This document shows positions 24,631 through 37,639 of a stretch of 64,000 nt of DNA, in pieces. The stretch comes from Siphlonurus alternatus (lineage: Eukaryota > Arthropoda > Insecta > Ephemeroptera > Siphlonuridae). The stretch's first letter is position 1. Each line of letters opens with the position of its first letter. The position numbers were made by a program, and so were the translations under genes. The notes below the pieces were generated by a model. It saw only the letters and a program-made list of their open reading frames with translations, searched no databases and was not told where the DNA came from. The DNA lies in contig OX463778.1 of assembly GCA_949825025.1 (NCBI GenBank), forward strand, positions 50,120,829 to 50,184,828, read 5' to 3'.

Positions 24631-27198
24631 ATGTCTATACTTTCTGAGCCCAGCTTCGCCGCCTACACTTGGGGCAATGCTGGAAGTAACCAGACCGTGG
24701 TGGACAAGGTTCTGCCGGAAATGCTACACATGGTGGACCCCCACTGGTATGTAAAAACCATTATTATCTTGTAAAAATGTCATTTATTATAATGGGACGT
24801 GATTGACAGGTACCAGTTTCCTCCCATGAACCCTCTTTGGCACGGCCTTTTAGGCTTCGTCATTGGGGTTTTGGGTTTGATATCGGTGATGGGTAACGGC
24901 ATGGTGGTGCATATTTTCTCATCGACCAAGTCACTCCGGACCCCCTCGAACCTACTCGTGATGAATCTTGCCTTCACGGACTTCCTCATGATGGCATGCA
25001 TGGCTCCCCCCATGGTCATCAACTGCTACTATGAGACCTGGGTCTTCGGTACGTCTAGATTTTTGTTTTTTTATGAGAAATGTGTCATGTTTGAATCAAT
25101 ATAAAAAAAATACAAAATTATTTAGAGATATAAGTCGTTAAATATTTGGATATCTTATAATATTATTTGGATGTATTGTATAGGCAAAAAAAGAAAAATA
25201 TCTGTATAGTCTCCTCTACTTATCAAAAACGTCTTCCATTTAGGTCTATATTTCAATATTTTAACTGATGCGATTATTACAAGGTTTATCAAAATGTAAG
25301 GACAACTTGGAACTAGAAGATTTTAATTTGTTCTCAAATTAAATACGTCTTTTCTCTAGATAGTAGATAAGCAGGGTCAGCTTGGCTTAAAAAGCTATAA
25401 TATAATACGCAATTGCGTACTGAGTGGTCCCCTTTAGTCCCCAAACAAGAAGAGGACGGATAAAACGGAGGGCGGAGCATTTAACCCCCTTCCCTATCCT
25501 CTGCACTAATCGCTCCAATTGGTTCGCATCATATACCTGGCTTATTATATTAGTCTCCGATGTAAAGTATATTAATAAATAATAATAATTGAGCATCAGT
25601 GCAGGGAAAAAAAACGTGCAATAACCAAATGGGTAGCTTTAAAAATATATACCATTCACAAAAGTGTCCAGTCCCCGCCTCTCTCCTAAAAAAAGATATT
25701 TGTGTGTTAAGAAAAACAAACAGTAATTAATGTAATTTTACTTCTGACAGGACCCCTCATGTGCGAGGTGTATGGAATGCTCGGGTCACTGTACGGGTGT
25801 GGCTCCATCTGGACAATGACCATGATCGCCCTGGACCGCTACAGCGTCATCGTCAAGGTAACATTTTTAATTAAAATGAAAGATGACGCCACGTGATGTT
25901 AAATAAGAGAAAACATTTGTTGCACTTTAAATTTGTGAAGAGGGTAGCCACCTGCCAAAATCTTAAGTTCACGTGGATCATTCACACAGACCTAACGTGA
26001 TGTATGCCTCAGGGTATGTCTGGCACGCCTATGACCTCCAAGAACGCAATGTTGCGCATCCTCTTCGTGTGGGGCTACTCCACCATATGGACTTTGCCAC
26101 CGATGTTCGGATGGAACAGGTAAGACACTGCTCATGTAAAATAATAATAAACTACTATATGAATTGATTTATATGTCCAGGTACGTGCCTGAGGGCAACA
26201 TGACCGCCTGCGGCACTGACTACCTCAACAAGGAAATGCTGAGCCGCAGCTACCTGATAGTTTACGGTATCGCCTGCTACTTCCTTCCTTTGGCTATCAT
26301 CTGCTACTCTTACTTCTACATCGTGCAGGCCGTGGCTGCTCACGAGAAGGGCATGCGCGAGCAGGCCAAGAAGATGAACGTGGCGTCTCTGCGCTCTGCT
26401 GAGAACCAGGCCACCAGCGCAGAGTGCAAGCTTGCCAAGGTAAAAAGAACTTAACCACCTATCTGTTATAAGTCTTATAACATATTTTACAATATTGACA
26501 TCATTTTTAGATCGCCCTGATGACCATTGGTCTGTGGTTCGTGGCATGGACCCCATACCTGGTGATCAACGCGGCTGGAATCTTCAATGGCGCAGCAATC
26601 AGCCCTCTGGCCACCATCTGGTCTTCTCTGTTCGCCAAGGCTAACGCAGTCTACAACCCCATTGTCTACGGCATCAGGTTAGCACTGTAATAATTTCTAT
26701 ATGGTGTGCGTTATAAAATATTAAGACAATAATTTTAATGTCGTAAAATATGAGTTGCCTTGAAGAATTTATTCAAAATTTATACAGTAATAAAAATAAT
26801 AAGGCAATAACTGCCAATATATCTTAATTGGTACTATTTTATAGATTATTTTTTTCCTTTAATTGAAATTAATTAAAAAATTAATGCATGCTTTTATGGA
26901 TGACACTATTACTATTTAAGATAGAAAATTACAATTTAATATTTCTCATGATAATAATTTTGACTAATTTCGGTACATTTTAAATCTAAAGGTGAGTGGA
27001 CTACATAGATTAAGTCTTTTGAATTATATATTTGCCTGGTGCTCATTACAAACAATGTGTGCTTGTAGTCACCCGAAGTACCGCGCGGCCCTTTACCAGA
27101 AGTTCCCCAGCCTGTCTTGCACCACTGCCGAAGACAACGTGTCCAGCCACTCAGTGACGACGGAGTACACGGATAAAGCTTCTGCACCGACAGCATAG
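24631..27198 (+). CDS. Long-wavelength-type opsin 3
   Basis: Exons: 24631-24746, 24810-25048, 25751-25857, 26013-26119, 26181-26439, 26511-26677, 27069-27198, giving 374 residues. It differs from opsins 1 and 2 by an extra 63-base intron inside the Trp codon of DPHW, shared with opsin 4. Hallmarks: NQT glycosylation site, [26 protein letters not shown] (Ser where the others have Asn), [14 protein letters not shown], Schiff-base lysine in [31 protein letters not shown] tail. Its helix 6-7 region ([20 protein letters not shown]) is that of opsin 4, not of opsins 1/2. AATAAA is at 27379-27384. It converges on opsin 4. Confidence 0.95.
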
Positions 27199-27399
27199 CA
27201 CCTGGATGCCGCACCACCAGGTTCATCATGGCACCGACTCACTGACAAATTCTCATGATGGATTTCTCTGATGGACGTCTTGATTCATAAATTTCCCATT
27301 TATTCATTTAATTCCTGTTTCAATTTGAATTTTAAATTTTCATTTATGCGTTCAATGTATAAGTTATAAAATACCATCAATAAATCCCAGCATTTAAAA

Positions 27400-28600
27400 A
27401 ATTAAGGATGTTTATTTTATTCAATTTTTATTGTTCTGTTTTATAATTCGCAATATAAATAAAGTAATTAAGTTGGTGATTTTTCTCCACTAATATTAAA
27501 TTAAGAAGGGTTCTAAACAGTAAAATATTGCTATAAATAGTGTAAATATTATATCATAGCTAACATATTTTGCATTACAATTGTTTTGATTTATTATTAT
27601 AATATCGTATTTTTATCATCACAACGTTAATACTCAAAATTAAAGCTATTGGCGTCATAAAGTTAGTGCGCCCCCTAGTAGTAACTGCTGGAACTACGTG
27701 CGTACAGGATTGCTGCATATGATTAACATTGTAAAATCATGTAAATGCTCTATCAGTAGCCACAGCATAATTTTATAGAAATGACAACACCATAATTAGT
27801 TGTCAAACACTTTCGGACAAATATAAAAAAATATTTCAACTTCGTAAGTGATTTCTTTCCTATATATTTGATAATTTTTGTGATTCTCCCCATGCTATAG
27901 GTATTGCCGTATCCTCGATGCAAAGAGCAAAATTTGCAGACGTCAGCGCCATCTCTTGGTCCTTTATGTCCTCTATAGTTCAAATTATGTATAATTTTAA
28001 TTAATATATAACTGGTGTGCATTGTTGTATTGAATTAATGATTAATTTAGCAAAAATGTGGTGCGTTTAAATAACATGCAGAAGATCATCTAATTGTTAG
28101 TATATATATATATAGCATATTTCTTGAGCCTCTGTCGGTACATAGTGTATAAAATAAGTTTACGATTGACCTAAGTTACTACGAAACGAGTCAAAGGAAA
28201 TTTCTGTCAGACGGAATGGATGAAGTAAATTTTAAAATTTCGAGAATGATCTCAAACTTAATCGTTTATGGTTTGAGTGCAGATTCAAGGGGATGGTTTC
28301 CTCACAATAGCTACATTTCCGGTTTCGGTCCATAAGGCCAATGTTAAAATTTTACCTCGGTTTTCTCAAAACTTATCAGACAGATCCACTTTAAAATTTG
28401 CATGCCACCTAGCTATTGATGACGAATTCTAAGTTCTCTTCTAAAAGTTCTATTCAAGGGCAGGGCTCATTCCGAGATCTCAATCAACTGAAGTCAATCC
28501 TTACAGCATAATTACAAATTATATTTCTTAATTTTTTATGTAACTTTGAAATGCAGGAATTGGGAGTTTTAATATGAAATAAGATACCAAAATATAATGC
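27400..28600. other. Intergenic DNA between convergent opsins 3 and 4
   Basis: No gene recognised. Short GC-richer patches near 27655-27700 and 27900-27970 have no open frame of note. Confidence 0.5.
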
Positions 28601-28775
28601 TCTAAAAATTGTCCTTTATTAATAATAAAAATTCTGTAGTTAATATTGATTGTTATGGACGTCGAACTAAAAATGACGAAATAATATGAAGCGCGCGATA
28701 AGAAGTTTCTCCGGGACATTGCCAGGTCGTCATTGTTTGCTTGTTGGGAGAGGATGGTGCTGGGAGCTCGATCGT

Positions 28776-31065
28776 CTAGGCCGCGGGCGCCTTCTCCACC
28801 GTGGTAGTGGCTGAACACTGGGACGCAGTCTCGGACGCATTGCCGTCAGCATCACCACAGATCAGGAATGGCAGCCTCTCCTTGAGAGCTTGGCGGTACT
28901 TGGGGTGGCTGAGACAAAGAACAACGTTGGCAGTTACAAATTAAATTAATATTACTGGTTTAAATTATGATCAATTATTTAATTCAAGTGCTAACCTGAT
29001 GCCGTAGACAATGGGGTTGTAGACTGCGTTAGCCTTGGCAAACAGAGAAGACCAGATGGTGGCCAGAGGGCTGATGGATGCGCCGCTGAAGATTCCAGCC
29101 GCGTTGATCACCAGGTATGGGGTCCATGCCACGAACCACAACCCAATGGTCATCAGGGCAATCTAAAAAATGATGTCAATATTTTAAAATATGTTATAAT
29201 TTATAGTTATAAGACTTATAACAGATGGTAAAGTTCTTTTTAGTCTTTTCACCTTGGCGAGCTTGCACTCTGCGCTGGTGGCTTGGTTCTCAGCGGAGCG
29301 CAGAGACGCCACGTTCATCTTCTTGGCCTGCTCGCGCATGTTCTTCTCGTGAGCAGTTACGGCAGCCACGATGAACCAGTAAGAGTAGATGATGATGGCC
29401 AAAGGAAGGAAGTAACAGGCGATACCGTAAGCCATCAGGTAGCTGCGGCTCAGCATTTCCTTGTTGAGGTAGTCTGTGCCGCAGGCGGTCATGTTGCCCT
29501 CAGGCACGTACCTGAGACAAGCAGGATTTGAATTTCCATGCATTTAGCTTGAGAATACCAGCATTGTATTTACATTCTGCGTTATAGTCTTGTTCTGCTA
29601 AAACTTAATTGTCACATCACCAGGTAAATTAAAGTGCACAAATGTATTTTTCTTGCAAATGAGATTGTGTGTTACCTATTCCAGCCGAACAGCGGGAACA
29701 GAGTCCAGATGAGGGAGTACAGCCAGATGAAAAGGATGCGGAAGATGGCAGTCTTGATGGTTAGAGGAGTACCAGACAGTCCCTGCAATGACGTCACTGT
29801 GTCACTGGTGCTCTGAGTTACGTGATCCAGGGTCACTCACCTTTACGATGACGTTGTAACGGTCAAGAGCGATCATCACCATGGACCAGATGGACGCACA
29901 GCCAAACAGAGATCCAGCCATTCCGTACAGCTCACACATCAGAGGGCCTGAAAATTCGTGTTTTACCAAAATGTCAATAAATACTGAAATGTAGGCAACT
30001 TTTCATGCATATCACTAAGGCTGGTTGCATAAATTAAAAGTTTGCAGGAGTACAATGAAAATACCCAAGACTCGTATTATAAATACTGAAGTTTAGGCAA
30101 CTTTTCATGCATATTACTAAGGCTGGTTGCATAAAATAAAATTTTGCAGGCGTACAATGAATTTCCTCGCAAGACTCGTATTATAAATACTGAAGTCATG
30201 ATGTAAAACTTCAGTCTTTTTACATCATGACTGAGTTTAGTCATGAGTTTGTAAAAAGACTGAAGTTTTACATCATGACTGAGTTTAGGCAACTTTTCAT
30301 GCATATCACTAAGGCTGGTTGCATAAAATAAAAGTTTGCAGGCGGCGTACAAAGAATTTACTCACCAAATACCCAGGTCTCGTAGTAGCAGTTAACCACC
30401 ATAATGGGTGCCATTGCGATCATCATGAGGAAGTCCGAGAAGGCGAGGTTGAGCACCAGCAGGTTGGAGGGTGTGCGGAGCGACTTGGTAGTGGAGAATA
30501 TAAACACTACGATGCCGTTACCGCTCCATGCGATCACTCCCAGCACGAAGATCATGAAGCCGAGAATGCCGTGCCACAGAGGGTTCATGGGAGGAAATTG
30601 GTACCTATAGCATACGGGTATTAATGAGTGAACTCAAGATTGATTTAATATTGCATTCTCAAAACAATTTTTTTTTAATTTAAAATTTTTTAACATAATT
30701 TGAAATACTTTACTGAATGAATTTTTTTATTAAAACCTATTGATTAATGGCATATTATACTGTTCATCATAAAAAGTAAAAAAAAACAAGGATGATATTT
30801 AAGTTTAGATTTTGTTTCCAATTTTTGAAAAATTTGTTTGGGGGTATAATATTTCATCAAAAATTGACGCTCGAAGTATAGGAGGGAGCGAATCGTCTAC
30901 TCCATCAAGTATTTAATTGGTCCTTGTGGGGTTATACCAGTGAGGGTCGATGAGGTGCAGCATGTCTGCAGGAACCTTGTCCACGACAGTCAGGTTGCCG
31001 CCGCCGGTCGGCATGCCCCACTGCGCCGCTGCCTGGGGTTCCATCATTGCCATGCTTATGCTCAT
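28776..31065 (-). CDS. Long-wavelength-type opsin 4
   Basis: Reverse-strand exons in order: 31065-30938, 30604-30366, 29947-29841, 29782-29676, 29511-29253, 29162-28996, 28908-28776, giving 379 residues. It has the extra DPHW intron of opsin 3. Hallmarks: NLT glycosylation site, [42 protein letters not shown], Schiff-base lysine in [14 protein letters not shown]. The C-tail is the most divergent of the four ([18 protein letters not shown], then a Ser/Thr/Ala-rich end). The 29511-29253 exon remains close to the other genes at silent sites. The polyadenylation signal on this strand lies at 28620-28615. The inverted orientation sets it apart in the cluster. Confidence 0.95.
29977..30360. repeat. 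Tandem repeat and palindrome in an opsin 4 intron
   Basis: A unit of about 100 bases (TTAGGCAACTTTTCATGCAT, then CACTAAGGCTGGTTGCATAA, then TTTGCAGG) occurs three times. Between copies 2 and 3 an inverted repeat (GAAGTCATGATGTAAAACTT and its complement, about 30190-30290) interrupts the array. The last unit ends at the donor of the 30366-30604 exon. Confidence 0.8.
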
Positions 31066-31444
31066 CTGCAAGCAACAAATTTAGACAAATAAATTAAGAA
31101 AGTAAACCTTACTGTAGAAATCTTTCAGTCGAAAAAAGTGTGTGGTTGATTAACATTGAAAGCTTACTATGGAAAAGTGTTTTTGCATCATAACATACGT
31201 TTTAAAATCGTAAATTATTGTATTTAAATTTATTATTATACAATAGTCTTACTAAAAAATTTATATGGAAATGATAAGAGTAACTAAACATTTTTTTTTT
31301 GTATACTCACAATGTAATATTAATTAAAAAAAAAGTTACAAAATAAATTAAACAAAATGGAATTCTGAAGTTAAGCTTGTGCAAAATAAATTTTAAAATC
31401 TGTCTAGTAAAATGAAATAGTGAAATTTAAATTGAGTGACTCAC

Positions 31445-31690
31445 CTTGTGACTTGTGACCTGAAGGTATTGCAAAGCTGAAGAAAAACTCTCACGTAACC
31501 GTGTGTCTACTTCAGCTCGCTGCGGTCACGCTCCTGGTCTGGAGAGAGGAGTTGTAGTGCGAGAAACTCACTACCACTTTGACCAGCGCTCACACCTTTT
31601 ATACCGGCGAGCCGCAATCTTCGGGCTTCACATCTACATAATTGACTCGATTAAACCATAGCTTAATTAAGTTAGCTCGGGACCTGGCTC
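31445..31690 (-). promoter_or_regulatory. Opsin 4 promoter and leader exon (reverse strand)
   Basis: On the reverse strand TATAAAAG occupies 31603-31596. The leader then runs to a donor at 31445/31444 (ACAAG|GTGAGT). It carries CTGAAGTAG at 31516-31508 and TTTTTCTTCAG ending near 31477, the same two motifs at the same spacing as in opsins 1-3. An imperfect RCSI-like TAACTTAATTA lies upstream near 31680. Confidence 0.7.
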
Positions 31691-31699
31691 AAATAATTT

Positions 31700-33550
31700 A
31701 AGATATTGTGCAACTTTAAGTTTTCCTGTCTGTCGAATTCAATACGTTTATCATAATTCATATTTTTTTAATTTAATATAAAGAATCTGTGACCATATAA
31801 AATATAGGTTTTAATTGATTTAAGCATCTTAATTTAATTAATTGTATAATTGCATTTTGAATACTATTTTAATTGAAAACTTAGTAGTGCATTGCAATTT
31901 AATGCCAATTAGGATTAATTAGCATTAAAAGTAAATCCCAAGGCATTGCTTTATTCGAACGCAGTTAGCTAGTTTATCTAGAGCAGTGTTATCAGGTTAT
32001 CACCTAAAAACATTAATTATATAACAAAAAATATATATTTCAGGGATACAGTTACACACGGTTCAAGGAACATAAATGACATATTAATTAAATTTGAGAT
32101 GCAGCCTTTTTATCATTTATTATGCAGTGGGGAGGGTAACGAAGCCAATGGATTAACTATCCTCTACAGTTATACAATTATAATTATTTATAATAAATAA
32201 AATTGTCCGTATTCCTAACATGTTTGAGAAACATAGATAGTCTGAAATTATTCAAATTAAAACTGAAGAGTGTTTTAATTATAAGTGAAACAAAAAGTTT
32301 ATTCAGTAAAATATTTTCTTATTATTAAAATATCAGATAACATTCTTGTATAAGTTTTTATTGCAATGATGATGTACTATGTAATTTTCATGGTATATCT
32401 TTTTCCATATTAATTAATGCATTTTTGAAATAACCATCATTATTGTAGAGTTCTTTTGGTAAGGACACACAAAATTCAAAGCAAAGTCAGCTAGGTTGGG
32501 TTCACGAAGAGCTGAAGGTTAAATTAAGTCACTGTGACTAGTACCCTGCAACAGAATTCAGTTTAAAAAAAAAATAGTGATAGCCTCCTGTAATTAAGCT
32601 ATATATAGCAGCTTGCATTGCGTTAATTCTTACAAAATATAATAATGTTAAAAATTGAATTGTAATTGTTACATGCTCGATTTATTTCATTTACTGATCA
32701 TCTAGTAATGTTGTAAGCACCATTGCATCTGATTGCATGGTCGTCAATCGCATAAATTCAAGCCAATTAAACGCCCCATTGACTTCCGATACCCAACCCC
32801 TGCGTGTGGCGAAAGCTTCAATCGCTGACAGCTTGCCGTCAGTGCCATATATGCCGTCACAGAACATCCAGCACGTCTAGTGTTTCGATTAACGGAATTT
32901 CGGCCTTTGAATCAAAAGTTTGAAACGCATACTATTATACTCTGAATACAACAAAAATATATGTAGCTATTATTTTATCGAATCCAAAAAGTTAAATAGT
33001 TGCATTTCTCCGTATATGCATTGCACCAATGCCCGGACTCTATCTTATGAAGTGGGCATTAATTGCACATGCAAATACTTTTTATAATGTATTAAAGGTT
33101 TCATTAGTATAAATAAATTATTTTCTGTTTCACTTCACTCAAACCTATTAGAGAGGACAACTATATATATAGGACAATATCGATCGACCCTGATGCAGAT
33201 TTCAAAACTGATATTATTTTTTGTCCCCGACCCACCCTTACTGAAAATAGACACCCGTTAAAAAATAAAATGAAGCGAGATACGGAACAGTGTATATAAT
33301 ACCCGATTTTTTTTTCTGGATCCATGCCTGATATATAATTATTATTTAAAAAAAATAATAATAATGCTTAAAAAATCATTAAATTTAAGTTGGTTCCAAA
33401 AATATTTAAGAGATGGCGTAAGCATCTAAAAACATATCATCTGTTTAATAAATATTTATTTTAAAATTTCGATCGTGAATTCTGTGATAATAGTATCTAT
33501 TTTATTACGTGTATAAAAAAATCAGCGAGATAACAGAGTAGTGATAGGAT
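31700..33550. other. Intergenic DNA between opsin 4 and the kinase-like gene
   Basis: AT-rich, with no gene recognised. A GC-richer patch at about 32740-32890 lacks an open frame. Confidence 0.5.
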
Positions 33551-33560
33551 AATTAAATTA

Positions 33561-33600
33561 TATATAACACTGAGCATACAAACATTGTTCTGCAGTCTTA
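33561..33600 (+). promoter_or_regulatory. TATA promoter of the CHK-like gene
   Basis: TATATAAC at 33561-33568, with CAGTC at about 33592-33596, fitting a TATA box and initiator about 30 bases apart, 40-60 bases before the start codon. Confidence 0.5.
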
Positions 33601-33633
33601 ATTACATTCAATTTTAATATTAATACGAATAAG

Positions 33634-34926
33634 TTGAAAGCTGTGACCATGGCCAGTGAATTAACTTTAAAATCAATTTCGGCCCATTTTACTCTGGACA
33701 TTTTACAACAATCAGTTAATCAAATTTGCATCAAGAAAGGGACCAAAGCTTCTGATATTGTGGAACACGCCGTGAAATACGCCTCAAATAAAGGTGATGG
33801 ATACTTGGGTGTGGTTTACCGAATAAATGTGAAATTAGCTGATGGGCGAACTTTCAATATAATCGGTAAAGGAATGCCACCGAATTTAGTAAGGAGAAAG
33901 ACTTTCGAATGTGACACCTTTTTCGCCAAAGAAGTGTTATTTTATAATGAAATTTTACCAGTTTTCCGAGAGTTCGAATTGAAACAACGTGGTAACAAAG
34001 TATGTGAGGGGGATTCTTTATTGGCCTTGCCTGATTGCTACTATGCAATGTCAGATGGAGATAATGACTTTCTGGTAATGGAAGATTTAATAGAGGATGG
34101 TTTTCTTATGGTAGAGAGATCATCAGGACTTGATTTGGAACACACCCGTGCTCTTCTGAAAACTGTTGCACGTTACCATGCATTTTCATTTGCAATGAAA
34201 TTATTAGAACCTGAAAAGTTCAAACAAATTTCAGAAAATATTAAAGAACCAATATTTCATCCTGATCAAGAAAATAGACTCAGAAAATATTTTCATAATT
34301 TGGCCATGTTATTACATAGAGCAGTAAAGGATGAATTAAAAGGAACAGAATATTTGACAAAATATGAAAAATTTATTGATGAGAAAATTATTTTTAAAAA
34401 TTTAATAGCTACAGTTCAAGTAAAAGAACCAGCCGTGATTGGACATGGTGATTGTTGGGCTACAAACTTTATGTTTAAAAACATAAATTCAAAAGTACAT
34501 GCTAAAGCTATTGATTTCCAATTAGCACGCTATGGTTCACCAATGATAGATATATCGTTATTTGTATTCAGTTGTACTACAACGGAACAACGTGAGAACG
34601 CGGGGGGCATCAAGGAGATGCTGAAGATTTACTACAACGAGTTGACCACCGCTGTGACGTCACTCGGTGCTCCCCGGTGTGAGCTGAGCTGGGAGCAGTT
34701 ATGTCAGCACTGGTGCCAGGTTGGTGCTCACGGGTTCGGGTGTGCCATTGAGCTTGTGCCACTGTCTCTGGTGAACGAGGAAGATGTACAGGACCTAGAC
34801 CGAGTGGAGGGAGAAGAGGCCACTACGGTCGAGTCCCTCACTCAGTTCAGTGAAATTACCGACCTTGAAGGCAAGAAAAGGTTGGCGGATCTCATAAAGC
34901 TGGCTGTGGATGAGGGCATGTTTTAA
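33634..34926 (+). CDS. CHK/EcKinase-like (DUF1679-type) kinase
   Basis: Intronless gene of 430 codons. The fold is that of the aminoglycoside-phosphotransferase-like CHK family, expanded in arthropods, some members of which phosphorylate ecdysteroids. Visible motifs: an N-lobe core (YLGVVYRINVKLADGRTFN, then IIGKG with the likely ATP-site lysine), FLVMEDLIEDGF as the hinge, catalytic HGDCWATN near residue 270, and the metal-binding DFQLARYGSP near residue 295. The second ATG at 33649 (ACCATGG context, MASELTLKS) is the better start and would give 425 residues. The first 950 bases are AT-rich while the last 340 or so are GC-rich. Substrate unknown. It converges on S1. Confidence 0.85.
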   Translation: MKAVTMASELTLKSISAHFTLDILQQSVNQICIKKGTKASDIVEHAVKYASNKGDGYLGVVYRINVKLADGRTFNIIGKGMPPNLVRRKTFECDTFFAKEVLFYNEILPVFREFELKQRGNKVCEGDSLLALPDCYYAMSDGDNDFLVMEDLIEDGFLMVERSSGLDLEHTRALLKTVARYHAFSFAMKLLEPEKFKQISENIKEPIFHPDQENRLRKYFHNLAMLLHRAVKDELKGTEYLTKYEKFIDEKIIFKNLIATVQVKEPAVIGHGDCWATNFMFKNINSKVHAKAIDFQLARYGSPMIDISLFVFSCTTTEQRENAGGIKEMLKIYYNELTTAVTSLGAPRCELSWEQLCQHWCQVGAHGFGCAIELVPLSLVNEEDVQDLDRVEGEEATTVESLTQFSEITDLEGKKRLADLIKLAVDEGMF

Positions 34927-34929
34927 ATT

Positions 34930-35600
34930 TTAAATACGTGACATTTCACGTTTTAACAAGTTCTTGAGGGTACTCTTAATTTTATTTCCAATATTTTCTT
35001 TTTTATTGCTATTATATTTTTTATTTTTAATAGTTTTTATTATTATCGTGTGTAATTTAGAATGATGTGATTTTTGTAATATTGCAAAATCCATATAATA
35101 TTATATGGGATTCTTTGTTAAGTACCTTTTGCTTTGAACATATATAATAATATGCATATTATGACATTTATTTCCATTGTTTAAATTCAATCATGATTTG
35201 AAAATTATACTCTACGCTATTTGTAATATAATATGTATAACTTGGTGTTACCCGTGTTTATATTTTCATTATTTTAATTATTAAATATAAAGTAATGCAT
35301 ATAATTTTAAAAATTGTTCTATTTTGTACTATATGCGCTTATTATAATACAATATGTTTGACAATATTTAATTAATTAATTAAAAAAAAAAGGAACAAAA
35401 ATATACTTAAAATAAATATATTAAAGTGCTATAGATAAAGAATTTCAAATTTTCTATTAAAATATATTTTTTATTGCATTATATAGTAATATAACAAATG
35501 AAAAGTATGTATCAAGTATTAATATATATGTATATTGTATTATTTTATTAAATTTGACAAAAAATACATTTAATTTTCAAGCCATTGATAATTATTTTAA
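34930..35600. other. AT-rich intergenic DNA between the convergent CHK-like gene and S1
   Basis: Extremely AT-rich, with no gene or repeat recognised. Confidence 0.5.
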
Positions 35601-35705
35601 ATGAAATTTATTTAATATTAATTTCCAAAAATTATTGCTTTGTTCCCAAAAATTAATGAAATCAACTAATTAATTGTTCCAAATTTAATGACTATCATGG
35701 AATGT

Positions 35706-37601
35706 TCAAAAGCACCGTTCGTTCCTCACAACTCGGTTCCAGTACAGCGTGTTGTTAGGAGGAACATTTCCATTGTTGCGGCGGTGTGCCCAGCCACGAG
35801 CACATCGCCAGCATTTCCTCGTCTCGTCGCGAGAGCTCTGCCTCCTCTTGGACTGCTGACACGGACATGGGCCATTTCTTCGTGGACTCATTTTCATATT
35901 AGGAGGGTAGATGAACCTGAAACCGAATTTAGTGATTTTTATGAGAGCCCGCAGATCAAACGATGGATCAACCATTGCACGTAAAGGTTAGTTTCTTATC
36001 TCGTTTCGCTGATAATGACCTGTAGTAAAAATAGTATTCAATTTGTTTTGATCCGCAGGCTCTCATATACATCTTAGAAGATTGGAAAACTTAACTTCAG
36101 ATTAATATTTTTATAAGTCATTTTAAAATTTTTAGAAAAGGAAAAATAATTATTAGTGGATCGACAAGTGGAGTAGCAATATAAAATTCTTATAACGCAA
36201 AGAAAATTTTCTTAGATAAAAAAATACAGCAAATGAATTTAAAACAAACGAGATCTTATCTTTAAATTTTTATCTATGCCGTCTAATAGCACTATAATTT
36301 TTTATAGAATTGATTTATTTCAATTATACAATAATGTTGGGTTTGATACAGCAAATTAATTTTATAATATTATAGAATTTGATCATTTTAGTCAAAAAGT
36401 ATATAGAAGCAAAAATTAGTTTATTTATTTTAAAAATATAATCGTAATGTAAAGAAAAAAAATATCACTTATTTTTTTTTTTTTTAATATACATAAATTA
36501 ATATACGTAATTTTTACTGTAAAGTCTATATTGCATACACGATGCAATTTTGCATACAATTTTTCTATGCAAGACGTATCCTAGTCATTTTTTAATGGAT
36601 TTAATGTTTTCTTGTAAAGAAAAATTGTATATGCAATAACAAAATTTAAAAAATTAATTTTGTCGTAATACTGATTTTTTGGCATGTAAAACATTATGAA
36701 ATAATCACTAAATTTAAAAAAAATACCTTTTGATTGCTTTGCTCTTCCGATTTCTTTGTTTCAATCTAAATTTTCTCATCTTGCATTGACAGCTCTTTCT
36801 CATAGTGGAGCCTCTACTTCTATAATTCCTCTTTCTGTAAGGTTTCCTGGGACGTTTTGTATTGCGGTCCCTCCTGCACGAACAAGGAGATGGTCGGATG
36901 ACACGCAGGTGCAACCTCGCGGACTGCTGCGAGCCAGGTGACAGTTTGCTCAGCACGTGGGACAGAAAGTTGTTCTGGCGAAGCTGCCTGCCCATCGCTC
37001 CCTCCAGAGCTTCTCTGTCACCAGGAGTCCTCAGTACGGACTCGATGTTGGACTTCACAATCTTGGGAATGCGAGGCAATTCGTTCAGAAGTACAACGCC
37101 AGGCGATCGATCCTGAATTAAAGAATTGTCTCGAAAATGCATCGGTATTTTAAATCCTATTTTAATAATTTTACTTCTTGTATCTAAGCTGGGTCTTTTA
37201 TTTTTAGTGCTGTCAGCAATTATAGAATTCTGAAAAATGAAATCATAATTAGTAAATATTATACTATCCATTTCTGTTATATAATATTATTATATCAAAC
37301 CTGTTTCAAAGCAGCTGGCTCAGGGATATCAGTTACTGCTGGGGAGATAGAAGGGGGCGTGGCATCTTGGGTTTCTGATATGCTAGTGGTTTTGTTGTTA
37401 CCATTCAACCACGTGACTATTTCTTGCAACGCCTCCTCAATCGCCTATAAAAAAATTAGCTCTAATTATAACACAAATTTTACAATTATTTAAATTTAAT
37501 TTCAAAATAAAAGAAACAGATCTATTCTATATTAAAAGTGTAAGTGACTTCAGATCTAGAGTTACAATGGCACTGCAGTCATGCTTTAGAATTGAAAAAA
37601 G

Positions 37602-37639
<38 letters not shown>

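Noticed and set aside
29977..30360. CRISPR-like array
   Set aside because: Three long, diverged units with no regular spacers, inside an intron of an animal gene.
35688..35984. 98-codon + strand frame
   Set aside because: Opposite strand of the S1 last exon, whose reverse-strand frame fits phase, Cys pairs and the family tail.
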